Positions 41,681 to 50,458 of a DNA stretch of 64,000 bases are shown here, one piece after another (the first letter of the stretch is position 1; each line of letters opens with the position of its first letter). The DNA is from Streptomyces griseoaurantiacus. Its GTDB lineage: Bacteria > Actinomycetota > Actinomycetes > Streptomycetales > Streptomycetaceae. The notes under the pieces are model-generated. The model did no database searches. It saw only the letters and a program-made list of their open reading frames with translations, and was not told the DNA's origin. The position numbers and the translations under genes are program-made. Location of the stretch: assembly GCA_014656015.1 (NCBI GenBank), contig BNBP01000006.1:62001-126000 (forward strand), in the 5' to 3' direction.

Positions 41681-42646
41681 ATGTCCCGGATCCTGATCAC
41701 CACGGACTACCTGCGGCCCGGCGACGAGGCCGACCGCCACCTGCGCGGTCACGGCCACACGACGGTCCACGCGCCGATGACAGGCCGCAGGGACTCCGAG
41801 GCGCTCGTGGCGGCCCTCGCGGGGGTCGACGCGGCGCTGGTCGCGCACGAACCGCTGACCGCCGAGGTCCTGGCCCGCGCACCCGGTCTGCGGGCCGTCG
41901 TGCGGACCGGCGTGGGCTACGACTCGATCGACATCGCCGCCGCGGGCGCACTCGGCATCACGGTCAGCAACCTGCCGGGGGTGAACGCCAACGCCGTGGC
42001 CGAGTACACCCTCGGCCTGCTGCTCGTCGCGGCACGAGGGCTGGTGCGCAGTGCGAGAGGGGTCGCGGCCGGCTCCTGGCCGAGGGAGGACGGCCACGAA
42101 CTGCGCGGTGCCACGCTCGGTCTCATCGGGTACGGGGCGGCGGCCCGGGCCGTCGTGCCGCTGGCCCGGGCGTTCGGCATGGACGTCCTCTGCACCACCG
42201 GCGTGCCCGGGACCGAGCGCACCGATCCGGCCGTGCGTTTCCTGCCGCTCCCCGAACTCCTTGCCGCCGCCGACTACGTGTCGGTCCACACCGCGCTCAC
42301 CGACCGCACCCGCGGTCTGCTCGGCGCCTCGGCGTTCGCACGGATGAAACCGACGGCGGTGCTGATCAACACCGCGCGGGGCGCGATCGTCGACGAGCCG
42401 GCCCTCGCCGAGGCCGTCCGCACGGGGCGGATCGCGGGCGCGGCACTCGACGTGGTGTGCGAGGAACCGCTTCCCGCCGACAGCCCCTTGCGGGACGTCG
42501 AGGGCGTTCTCGTGTACTCCCACCTCGCGGGACAGACCGCCGAGGCCCGCAGGGCCGCCGGTGTCGCGGCGGCGGAGGAGGCGGTCGCCGCGCTGGAGGG
42601 CCGGCCCCGCTTCCCGGTCAACACCCGCTTCCTCCGCAACCGCTGA
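41681..42646 (+). CDS. D-2-hydroxyacid dehydrogenase (NAD-dependent)
   Basis: A 321-residue enzyme of the D-isomer-specific 2-hydroxyacid dehydrogenase family. It has VVRTGVGYDSIDIAAAGALGI (catalytic Arg region), TLGLIGYGAAARAVVPLARAF (Rossmann; GxGxxA rather than GxGxxG), LINTARGAIVDEPALAEAV and VYSHLAGQTAEA. The expected catalytic HIG/HxA His is in YSHLAGQT. ATG 41681 has GAGAGGAGG. It follows the transporter by 68 nt in the same operon. It may act as a glyoxylate/hydroxypyruvate-type reductase or on a sugar-acid intermediate. Confidence 0.9.
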   Translation: MSRILITTDYLRPGDEADRHLRGHGHTTVHAPMTGRRDSEALVAALAGVDAALVAHEPLTAEVLARAPGLRAVVRTGVGYDSIDIAAAGALGITVSNLPGVNANAVAEYTLGLLLVAARGLVRSARGVAAGSWPREDGHELRGATLGLIGYGAAARAVVPLARAFGMDVLCTTGVPGTERTDPAVRFLPLPELLAAADYVSVHTALTDRTRGLLGASAFARMKPTAVLINTARGAIVDEPALAEAVRTGRIAGAALDVVCEEPLPADSPLRDVEGVLVYSHLAGQTAEARRAAGVAAAEEAVAALEGRPRFPVNTRFLRNR

Positions 42647-42767
42647 CCTCGAACCACCTGCACCTGCGGGCCCACGCCCCACAGGTGCCCCAAGCCGTAC
42701 AGGCCGCACGAGCCCCACAGGCCGTGGGCGCCTCGAGCGCCTCACGAAAGAAGAGAGAAACGCAACG

Positions 42768-44153
42768 ATGGACAACACAGCGGTCGCATCCGTGCGGGTA
42801 CTGGCACCAGCGGGCATGCTCGGCGCCGGTTTCCCCGACCTCACGATCGAACGCGGCCTGGAACTGGGCGCCGACGTCATCTCCGTGGACGGGGGCAGCA
42901 CCGACTCCGGCCCCCACTACCTGGGCTCCTCGCAGCCCAAGACCACGCGTGCCGCGGTCGCCCGGGACCTGCGCGTCCTGCTGAAGGCGGCGGCCCGCGC
43001 GGACATCCCGCTGATCGTGGGCTCCTGCGGCACCAGTGGTACCGACAACGGGGTGGACTGGGTCGCGGGCATCGTCGCCGACCTCCTCGCCGAGGAGGGA
43101 CTGGACCTGCGGGTCGCGCGCATCTACAGCGAACAGGACGCCGGCCGCCTCAAGGAGCGGCTGGCCGCCGGCCACATCCGCCCGCTGCCCCCGATGGGGG
43201 AGCTGCGGCCCGAGACGCTCGACGACTGCACGCACATCGTCGGCATGATGGGGCACGAGCCGATCGTCGCCGCCCTGGAGGCCGGCGCCCAGGTGGTGCT
43301 CGCGGGCCGTGCCACCGACACCGCCGTCGCGGCCGCCTACCCGCTCATGAAGGGCATGCCGGCCGGACCCACCTGGCACGCGTCCAAGATCGTCGAATGC
43401 GGCGGGCAGTGCACCAGCAACCCGCGCGAGGGCGGCGTGCTCGCCACCATCGACGCCGGCGGGTTCACCATCGAACCGCTCCACCCGGAGGTGTCCTGCA
43501 CCCCCATCTCGGTCGCCGCGCACATGCTCTACGAGACCGTGAACCCCTTCCGGATGCGCGAGCCCGACGGCACCCTCGACGTGGCCGAGGCCACCTACAC
43601 CGCCCTCGACGACCGCCGGGTGCGGGTGGAGGGCTCCCGCTTCCACGTCGCCGAGCAGCACACCGTCAAGCTGGAGGGCGCCCGCATCACCGGCTACCAG
43701 ACGATGTCCTTCAGCGCCGTCCGCGACCCGCACATCCTCGCGCACATCGAGGACTGGGCGGCCCTGCTGCGCGAGGTGCTGACCGAGCGCGTCGAGCAGA
43801 CGCTCGGCCTCGGCGCGGACTCGTACGCCTTCGACGTGCGTCTCTACGGGCACAACGCCGTCCTCGGCGAGAACGACCCCGCGCAGGGGCCGCCGCGCGA
43901 GGTCGGCGTCATGCTTCTGGTCAACGCGCCGGACCAGGCCACCGCCACCGCCGTGGCCAAGATCGCCAATCCGCTGATGCTGCATCTGCCGACCCGCGAC
44001 ATGGATCACCTGCCCAGCCTCGCCTTCGCCACCTCGCCCGCGGAGACCGAGCGCGGACCCGCCTACGAGTTCGTGCTGCACCACGCCGTCGACAGCATCA
44101 CCCCCACCGACATGTTCCGCATCGAGATCGAGGAGTCCGCGCACCATGGCTGA
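42768..44153 (+). CDS. AtuA-like protein (acyclic terpene utilisation family, DUF1446)
   Basis: A 461-residue member of the AtuA-like/DUF1446 family, whose biochemical role is undefined. Conserved features include RVLAPAGMLGAGFPDLTIERGLELGADVI (residues 9 on), the DGGSTDSGPHYLG loop, GSCGTSGTDNGVDW and LAGRATDTAVAAAYPL. In other bacteria the family occurs in terpene, tricarboxylate and related catabolic clusters, usually next to a DUF4387 protein, as here. ATG 42768 has an AAGAGAG site. It overlaps the next gene by 8 nt, which suggests a complex. Confidence 0.88.
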   Translation: MDNTAVASVRVLAPAGMLGAGFPDLTIERGLELGADVISVDGGSTDSGPHYLGSSQPKTTRAAVARDLRVLLKAAARADIPLIVGSCGTSGTDNGVDWVAGIVADLLAEEGLDLRVARIYSEQDAGRLKERLAAGHIRPLPPMGELRPETLDDCTHIVGMMGHEPIVAALEAGAQVVLAGRATDTAVAAAYPLMKGMPAGPTWHASKIVECGGQCTSNPREGGVLATIDAGGFTIEPLHPEVSCTPISVAAHMLYETVNPFRMREPDGTLDVAEATYTALDDRRVRVEGSRFHVAEQHTVKLEGARITGYQTMSFSAVRDPHILAHIEDWAALLREVLTERVEQTLGLGADSYAFDVRLYGHNAVLGENDPAQGPPREVGVMLLVNAPDQATATAVAKIANPLMLHLPTRDMDHLPSLAFATSPAETERGPAYEFVLHHAVDSITPTDMFRIEIEESAHHG

Positions 44154-44475
44154 GAAGGGCCCCACCACCCTGGCCGACCTGTCCCTCGAGGTCCGCTCCA
44201 AGAACGCCGGACCCTTCTGGGTCACCATGGAACTCTTCCTGCGCGATGCGGAGGCCTACCGCATCGCCGCCGACGAGGCGTTCCTCGACGAGCGCACGAT
44301 CGCCCGCCTTTACGGCGTGGACCCGGACGGCGTCCAGATCTTCCGCATCCCTGCGCTGAACGTCGTCAAGATCTCCTTCCCCCGCCCCGTCAGCCAGGCC
44401 TCCCTCAGGGACCGGGACGTCCACTCCGGACAGCACCACGTGCCGCTGGCCGCGCTGCCGGTCCCCTCCGTCTGA
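44146..44475 (+). CDS. DUF4387 protein, AtuA-like partner
   Basis: A 109-residue protein with the DUF4387 core: TLADLSLEVRSKNAGPFWVTMELFLRD (RSKNAGPFW is diagnostic), FLDERTIARLYGVDPDGVQIFRIPALNVVKISFPRP, and a C-terminal DVHSGQHHVPL. Always seen next to AtuA-like genes and sometimes fused to them. Translational overlap by 8 nt supports a stable two-subunit enzyme of unknown reaction. Confidence 0.88.
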   Translation: MAEKGPTTLADLSLEVRSKNAGPFWVTMELFLRDAEAYRIAADEAFLDERTIARLYGVDPDGVQIFRIPALNVVKISFPRPVSQASLRDRDVHSGQHHVPLAALPVPSV

Positions 44476-44540
44476 CCCGTCCCCCGTGCCGCCGGCCCGT
44501 CGTGGCGGCGGCAGTACTCACGAGCAAAAAGGAGAAGGCC

Positions 44541-46214
44541 ATGGACGCCGACGTCATCGTCGTCGGAGCGGGCCTCGCGGGCCTCGTCGCCGCGCACGAA
44601 CTCACCAGCCGAGGCAGGAGGGTTGCCCTGGTGGAGCAGGAGAACGCCGCCAACCTCGGAGGCCAGGCCTTCTGGTCCTTCGGCGGCCTGTTCCTCGTCG
44701 ACTCGCCCGAACAGCGGCGTCTGGGCGTCAAGGACTCCCTCGACCTCGCCTGGAACGACTGGCGGGGCAGCGCCCGCTTCGACCGTACGGAGGACGAGGA
44801 CTCCTGGGCGGTGCGCTGGGCACGTGCCTACGTCGAGTTCGCCGCGGGGGAGAAGCGGTCCTGGCTGGCCGGACACGGCATCACCTTCCTGCCCGCCGTC
44901 GGCTGGGCCGAGCGCGGCGACCTGACCGCCCACGGCCACGGCAACTCCGTACCCCGCTTCCACATCGCCTGGGGCACCGGCACCGGTGTGGTGGGCCCCT
45001 TCGTGGAGTATGCGAAGCGGGCCGCCGAGGAGGGACTGCTCACCTTCCACCACCGGCATCGTGTCGACGAACTCCTCGTCCAGGACGGCACCGCCCGCGG
45101 GGTGCGCGGCACCCTGCTGGCCGAGGACCACTCCGCGCGCGGTGTCGCCTCCAGCCGCGAGCCCGTCGGCGAGTTCGAGCTGACCGCCCAGGCCGTCGTC
45201 CTCACCAGCGGCGGCATCGGGGGGAACCATGAACTCGTGCGCCGCCACTGGCCCGCCCGCCTCGGCTCCCCGCCCCGGGAGATGGTCACCGGTGTGCCCG
45301 CCCACGTCGACGGCCGGATGCTGGACATCAGCGAGAAGGCCGGAGTCCGCCTGGTCAACCGCGACCGCATGTGGCACTACACCGAGGGCCTCGGGAACTG
45401 GGACCCGATCTGGCCCGGTCACGGCATCCGCATCCTGCCCGGGCCGTCCGCCCTGTGGTTCGACGCACTCGGCCGCCGCCTGCCCGCACCCTGCCTGCCC
45501 GGCTACGACACCCTCGCCACCCTGCGGCACCTGCGCACCACCGAGGACCTGGCAGAGCACGACCACTCCTGGTTCCTGCTCACCCGGAAGATCATCGAGA
45601 AGGAGTTCGCGCTCTCGGGCTCGGAACAGAACCCCGACATCACCGCCAAGGACCGGGCCGCGTTCCTCAGGACACGGGTGTTCGGCAAGGGAATCCCCGG
45701 CCCCGTGGACGCCTTCGTCCGCGACGGCGCCGACTTCGTCACCGCTCCGGACCTGGAGCAACTGGTGGCGAGGATGAACGCGCTCACCGGTAGGGAACTC
45801 CTGGACCCGGCGGTGATACGGCACCAGGTCGAGGCGCGCGACCTCCAGATCGCCCACGCCTACAGCAAGGACGCCCAGGTGCAGGGCATCCGCAACGCCC
45901 GCCGCTACCTCGGGGACCGGCTGAGCCGGGTCGCCGCCCCGCACCGCATCCTCGACCCCGCCGCAGGCCCCCTCATCGGCGTCAGGCTGCGCATCCTCAC
46001 CCGCAAGTCCCTCGGCGGCATCCAGACCGACCTCGACTCCCGCGCGCTCGGCCCCGACGGCACGGTGGTGGACGGCCTGTACGCGGCCGGCGAGGTCGCC
46101 GGCTTCGGCGGCGGAGGCCTGCACGGTTACAGCGCCCTCGAGGGCTCCTTCCTCGGCGGTTGCCTCTTCTCCGGCCGCGTGGCGGGCCGGGCGGTGGCGC
46201 GGCAGCTTGGCTGA
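44541..46214 (+). CDS. FAD-dependent dehydrogenase (fumarate reductase/KstD superfamily)
   Basis: A 557-residue flavoprotein starting at ATG 44541 after AAAAAGGAGAAGG. It has the N-terminal FAD motif VIVVGAGLAGLVAAHELTSRGRRVALVEQE, LGGQAFWSFGGLFL, a second dinucleotide segment (AQAVVLTSGGIGGNHELV) and a C-terminal FAD-binding GLYAAGEVAGFGGGGLHGYSALEGSFLGGCLFSGR. It is closest to the 3-ketosteroid dehydrogenase-like 'FAD-binding dehydrogenase' group. Last gene of the operon, with a hairpin at 46242-46265. It may desaturate the operon's substrate, but nothing defines it. Confidence 0.9.
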   Translation: MDADVIVVGAGLAGLVAAHELTSRGRRVALVEQENAANLGGQAFWSFGGLFLVDSPEQRRLGVKDSLDLAWNDWRGSARFDRTEDEDSWAVRWARAYVEFAAGEKRSWLAGHGITFLPAVGWAERGDLTAHGHGNSVPRFHIAWGTGTGVVGPFVEYAKRAAEEGLLTFHHRHRVDELLVQDGTARGVRGTLLAEDHSARGVASSREPVGEFELTAQAVVLTSGGIGGNHELVRRHWPARLGSPPREMVTGVPAHVDGRMLDISEKAGVRLVNRDRMWHYTEGLGNWDPIWPGHGIRILPGPSALWFDALGRRLPAPCLPGYDTLATLRHLRTTEDLAEHDHSWFLLTRKIIEKEFALSGSEQNPDITAKDRAAFLRTRVFGKGIPGPVDAFVRDGADFVTAPDLEQLVARMNALTGRELLDPAVIRHQVEARDLQIAHAYSKDAQVQGIRNARRYLGDRLSRVAAPHRILDPAAGPLIGVRLRILTRKSLGGIQTDLDSRALGPDGTVVDGLYAAGEVAGFGGGGLHGYSALEGSFLGGCLFSGRVAGRAVARQLG

Positions 46215-46241
46215 GGCCCGCCACGCCCCGGACTGAGCCCT

Positions 46242-46265
46242 CCGCCCGGGAAGGCGGCCGGGCGG
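46242..46265. terminator. Bidirectional hairpin between convergent genes
   Basis: CCGCCCGG (46242-46249) and CCGGGCGG (46258-46265) form a perfect 8-bp stem with an 8-nt loop. It lies in the 52-nt gap between the flavoprotein and TetR stop codons and would serve both directions. Confidence 0.6.
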
Positions 46266-46266
46266 G

Positions 46267-46893
46267 TCAGTCCAGGGCGTGGGCGCGGCAGGTCCGCAGG
46301 ATCTCCTCCGACAGTTCGGGCCGGGTGTGCCGTACGGCGCGGGCGAGCGTCATCGCGCCGACCAACTGGCTGAGCAGCAGCACCGCCCGCTCCCGTGCCT
46401 CCTGCGGGGTGAGTTCCCCGTCCTGCTCCGGGTGCGCGGGATGCTCGCCGTGCTCACGCGCGAGCTCCGCGGCGAAGCCGGTGAGGTACCCCTCCACGCC
46501 GAGGGCGTACGCGCCCTGGACGGTGTCGCCGTGCCGTCCCGCGTCGATGACCAGGGACGCGGAGGGGCAGCCGCCGTCCGGGGCGTCGCGGTGGGCGGTG
46601 GAGAGGTAGTCGTCCACCACACGCCGCAGCGGTGTGCCCGCGGAATCCTCTCCCCGCTCCACTGCCGCGTCCAGGACGCCCAGCGACCTCTCGAAGGAGG
46701 CGCCGCACACTTCGACGGCCAGTTCCTCCTTGGACGCGAAGTGGTTGTAGAAGCCTCCGTGGGTCAGCCCCGCCTCCTTCATCAGGTCGGCGATCCCCAC
46801 GGCGTCGATGCCCTTCGCCCGGAACAGGCGCCCGGCCGCGTCGACGATGTTCTGCCGGTTCCTGGCTTTTTCTTCCCTGCTGATCCGCGGCAT
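46267..46893 (-). CDS. TetR-family regulator, NemR-like
   Basis: A 208-residue repressor. The HTH is MPRISREEKARNRQNIVDAA, then DLMKEAGLTHGGFYNHFASKEELA; THGGFYxHFxSKE is characteristic of the NemR/AcrR-like TetR group that governs reductases. The DGGCPSASLV segment contains a cysteine placed like the redox-sensing Cys of NemR (inference). It is divergent from two NAD(P)H reductases and an Old Yellow Enzyme homologue. A perfect 24-bp palindrome in the promoter region is its likely operator. ATG 46893 is well supported. Confidence 0.9.
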   Translation of the reverse strand: MPRISREEKARNRQNIVDAAGRLFRAKGIDAVGIADLMKEAGLTHGGFYNHFASKEELAVEVCGASFERSLGVLDAAVERGEDSAGTPLRRVVDDYLSTAHRDAPDGGCPSASLVIDAGRHGDTVQGAYALGVEGYLTGFAAELAREHGEHPAHPEQDGELTPQEARERAVLLLSQLVGAMTLARAVRHTRPELSEEILRTCRAHALD

Positions 46894-46948
46894 GGCCGCC
46901 CTCCCGAGTCCGGCGTGTGTTTGACGTTTTCAATGTTACCCCTCATCA

Positions 46949-46978
46949 TTGTTATTGATGACACTCGTCATCAATACT
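46949..46978 (+). promoter_or_regulatory. Promoter covered by a perfect 24-bp palindrome
   Basis: TATTGATGAC (46953-46962), ACTC, GTCATCAATA (46967-46976) has two perfect 10-bp arms. TTGTTA (46949-46954), 18 nt and AATACT (46973-46978) give a forward promoter whose spacer is the operator. A further half-site-like TCATCATTG lies just upstream. This is the most convincing operator in the window. Confidence 0.8.
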
Positions 46979-46993
46979 TTAGTGGAGGCACCC

Positions 46994-48025
46994 ATGCGCA
47001 CCGTGACGCACACCGCGCCGGGCGAACCCGAGGACGTACTCACGCTGCGGGAGGACTCGAGCCCACCGCGCCCCGGCACGGGGCAGGTGCTGGTGCGCCT
47101 GCTGGTCCGGCCGGTTCACCCCGGAGACCTGGCCCTCGTGAGGCATGCGCCGACGCCGCCGGAACAGGGGCCGGAATTCCGGGTCCCCGGAGTGGAGGGA
47201 ATGGGGATCGTGGAGAGCGTCGGACCGGAGGTGCGGCCCGATCTGCGCCCCGGCCGGCGCGTGGCCGTCTTCCCGGCGCCCGGCACCTGGAGCGACTTCG
47301 TCGTGGTCCCCGCCGACCTGGCCGTACCGGTGCCCGACGGGGTCGCCGACGAGACCGCGGCCCTCATGCTCGTCAACCCGCTCACCCTGCTCACCCTGTA
47401 CCGCGCGCTGGAGGACGCCCTGCGCGGGCACAAGGGCCCCGTCCTCCAGACGGCCGCCGGATCCTCCGTCGGACGACTGCTCGGCGCCGCCGCGGTCCGG
47501 CACGGCCTGCGGCTGATCAACCTCGAGCGCAGCACCGCCGGCGCCGAGAGGACACGCAGGCGGTACCCCACGCAGCCCGTGGTCTCCACGAGCGAGGACG
47601 ACTGGCGGGAGCAGGTGCGCCGCCACTGTGGCGGCGAGGGGGTCCGCGTCGTCCTCGACAGCGTCGGGGGCGCCATGACGCAGGACCTCGCGGCGCTGCT
47701 CGCCGACGGCGGGACCCTCATCTCCTACGGACAACTGGGCTCCGGGACGACACCGCTGGAGGCGCTGCCGCTCGTCGGCCGGGAACTGACCGTACGCGGC
47801 GTCTCGGTGCTGCGGTGGACCGACCGCACCCCTAAGGAGCGGGCTCAGGACGTCGCCTTCGCCCTCGACCTGGCGCGGACCACGCCGGACCTCCTGGAGG
47901 TCGCGGCCCGCTACGACCTCGCCGACTTCAAGGCCGCCGTCGAGCACGCCCGCCGGCCCTCCAAGAGCGGCACCGTCCTGCTCACCTCGCCGCCGGCGGC
48001 CGACTCCGGAAGGGGGGCCGCCTGA
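46994..48025 (+). CDS. Zinc-free NAD(P)H:quinone/enoyl reductase (MDR family)
   Basis: A 343-residue medium-chain dehydrogenase/reductase. It has GroES-like PRPGTGQVLVRLLVRPVHPGDLALVRH, VEGMGIVESVGPEV, the cofactor motif QTAAGSSVGRLLGAAAVRHGL and VLDSVGGAMTQDLAALLADGG. The AAGSSVGRL motif resembles mitochondrial enoyl reductase (MECR/ETR) and QOR-like proteins. ATG 46994 has GTGGAGG. The ATG of the next gene overlaps its stop by one base. Induced from the palindrome promoter, presumably by electrophiles. Confidence 0.9.
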   Translation: MRTVTHTAPGEPEDVLTLREDSSPPRPGTGQVLVRLLVRPVHPGDLALVRHAPTPPEQGPEFRVPGVEGMGIVESVGPEVRPDLRPGRRVAVFPAPGTWSDFVVVPADLAVPVPDGVADETAALMLVNPLTLLTLYRALEDALRGHKGPVLQTAAGSSVGRLLGAAAVRHGLRLINLERSTAGAERTRRRYPTQPVVSTSEDDWREQVRRHCGGEGVRVVLDSVGGAMTQDLAALLADGGTLISYGQLGSGTTPLEALPLVGRELTVRGVSVLRWTDRTPKERAQDVAFALDLARTTPDLLEVAARYDLADFKAAVEHARRPSKSGTVLLTSPPAADSGRGAA

Positions 48026-48627
48026 TGCGCATCGGAACGATCGGAGCCGGCACCATCGCCCAGGCCCTCGCCCGGCACGCGATACGCCACGGACACGAGG
48101 TCGTCCTCAGCAACAGCCGTGGCCCCGCCTCGCTGTCCTCCCTGGTCGCCGACCTCGGCCCGCTCGCCACCGCCGGCACCCCCGCGCAGGCCGCCGCCGC
48201 GGACCTCGTCGTGCTCGCCGTCGGCTGGCCGCGGATCCCCGACGCCGTCGCCGGGCTGCCCCCGCTGGACGGGACCGTCGTCATCGACGCCACCAACCAG
48301 TTCGCCTCGCCTCCGCCGGAACCGAGGATCGCGGACCTGGGAGACCTCACCGGAAGCGAGTACGTGGCCTCCCTGCTCCCCGGCGCCCGCGTGGTCAAGG
48401 CCTTCAACGCCCTCTACGCCCAGTACATCGCACCCGACCCGCGCCACGAGGCGGGCCGGCAGGTGCTGTTCCTCGCCGGCGACGACGCCGGCGCCAAGGA
48501 CACCGTGAAGAGGCTGACCTCGCAGTTCGGCTTCGCCCCCGTGGACCTCGGGCCGCTGCGCGAGGGAGGCCGGCTCATCCAGCTCGGCGGCCCCCTCTCC
48601 GCCCTCCACGTCCTCAAGCAGGACTGA
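48025..48627 (+). CDS. NADPH-dependent reductase, F420-reductase-like (NAD-binding domain)
   Basis: A 200-residue protein consisting of the YRDC/NPF-type Rossmann domain: MRIGTIGAGTIAQALARHAIRHGHEVVLSNSRGP, LVVLAVGWPRIPDAV, VIDATNQF and VVKAFNALYAQYIAPD. The family ('NADPH-dependent F420 reductase'-like) is widespread in actinomycetes next to redox-stress genes. It overlaps the upstream reductase by one base (TGATG). Confidence 0.88.
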   Translation: MRIGTIGAGTIAQALARHAIRHGHEVVLSNSRGPASLSSLVADLGPLATAGTPAQAAAADLVVLAVGWPRIPDAVAGLPPLDGTVVIDATNQFASPPPEPRIADLGDLTGSEYVASLLPGARVVKAFNALYAQYIAPDPRHEAGRQVLFLAGDDAGAKDTVKRLTSQFGFAPVDLGPLREGGRLIQLGGPLSALHVLKQD

Positions 48628-48696
48628 CGCGCCTGCCGCGCACCCCGTTCGTGCGCACCGCCTTGCTCGTTCCTCGCTCCCACGAAAGGGACACCC

Positions 48697-49818
<1,122 letters not shown>

Positions 49819-49901
49819 GCCTCGCCCGCGCTCAGCGGCTCATGGCCCTCGGCCCGTCCGCCCTCCGCGCGCCGCCGCCCCCGGCCCCGGGGCCCGTCCG
49901 C

Positions 49902-49996
49902 CGGCCCCCGGCCCGTCCGTCGGCCTCCGGACCGTCCGTCGGCCTCCGGACCGTCCGTCGGCCTCCGGACCGGGCGTCGGCCCCCGGACCGGGCGC
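49902..49996 (+). repeat. 19-bp minisatellite, five copies
   Basis: Copies start at 49902, 49921, 49940, 49959 and 49978 with consensus CGGCCTCCGGACCGTCCGT; outer copies vary at one to three bases (CGGCCCCCGG). A sixth, imperfect unit may precede. It lies between the alkene reductase and a broken dehydrogenase fragment. Open frames through it are repeat artefacts. Confidence 0.85.
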
Positions 49997-50066
49997 CGAG
50001 GCGTCCGCGCCGGGCGCCCGGAGTCAGGTCTCGCGATGGGCGGAGGCGCGACTCGGCGCCGTGCCG

Positions 50067-50194
50067 GTGCGGGCCCTCGCGGTGAGCGGCCTGCGGCCGG
50101 TCGTGGACCGTGTCTTCCCCCGGAGGAGGCCGCGGAGGCCTTCGCCCGCTTCGAGGAGGGACCGCGCTTCGGCAAGGTGGTGATCAGTCACTGA
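50067..50194 (+). pseudogene. Remnant of a quinone oxidoreductase/zinc-type alcohol dehydrogenase C-terminus
   Basis: In one frame RALAVSGLRPVVDRVF is encoded; in another it continues as PPEEAAEAFARFEEGPRFGKVVISH, the standard C-terminal end of MDR proteins (DRVFPxEEAxEAFxxLExGxxFGKVVI). One C missing from the C5 run at 50117-50121 breaks the frame. The N-terminal ~300 residues are absent; repeats occupy the place. It is therefore a truncated and frameshifted relic. Confidence 0.75.
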
Positions 50195-50283
50195 TCCCGC
50201 GGGTCCCGGCGGCATGCGGCCCGGCCCCGGCGCCCCCGGTGCCCGCCGGGTCCACGAGGTGCCGTCACATCGCCGGCGCATCG

Positions 50284-50317
50284 CCGGAGCGGACCGGAGC
50301 GGACCGGAGCGGACCGG
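50284..50317 (+). repeat. 10-bp tandem repeat
   Basis: CCGGAGCGGA repeated three times in tandem (50284, 50294, 50304) plus a partial copy. It is in the intergenic region before the PLP enzyme. No function is evident. Confidence 0.75.
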
Positions 50318-50458
50318 GGCCGGCCGGCACGGGGCCTGGCCGGCCCGTGCGCGCGGCCGGGGCGCGGCGCACGGACCCGGCTCACCCGGAGCCGGTCACC
50401 GTCACCGCGGCCGACCCGTCACCATGGAGCGGTGTCCCACAGTGATCGGAGCGATGAG

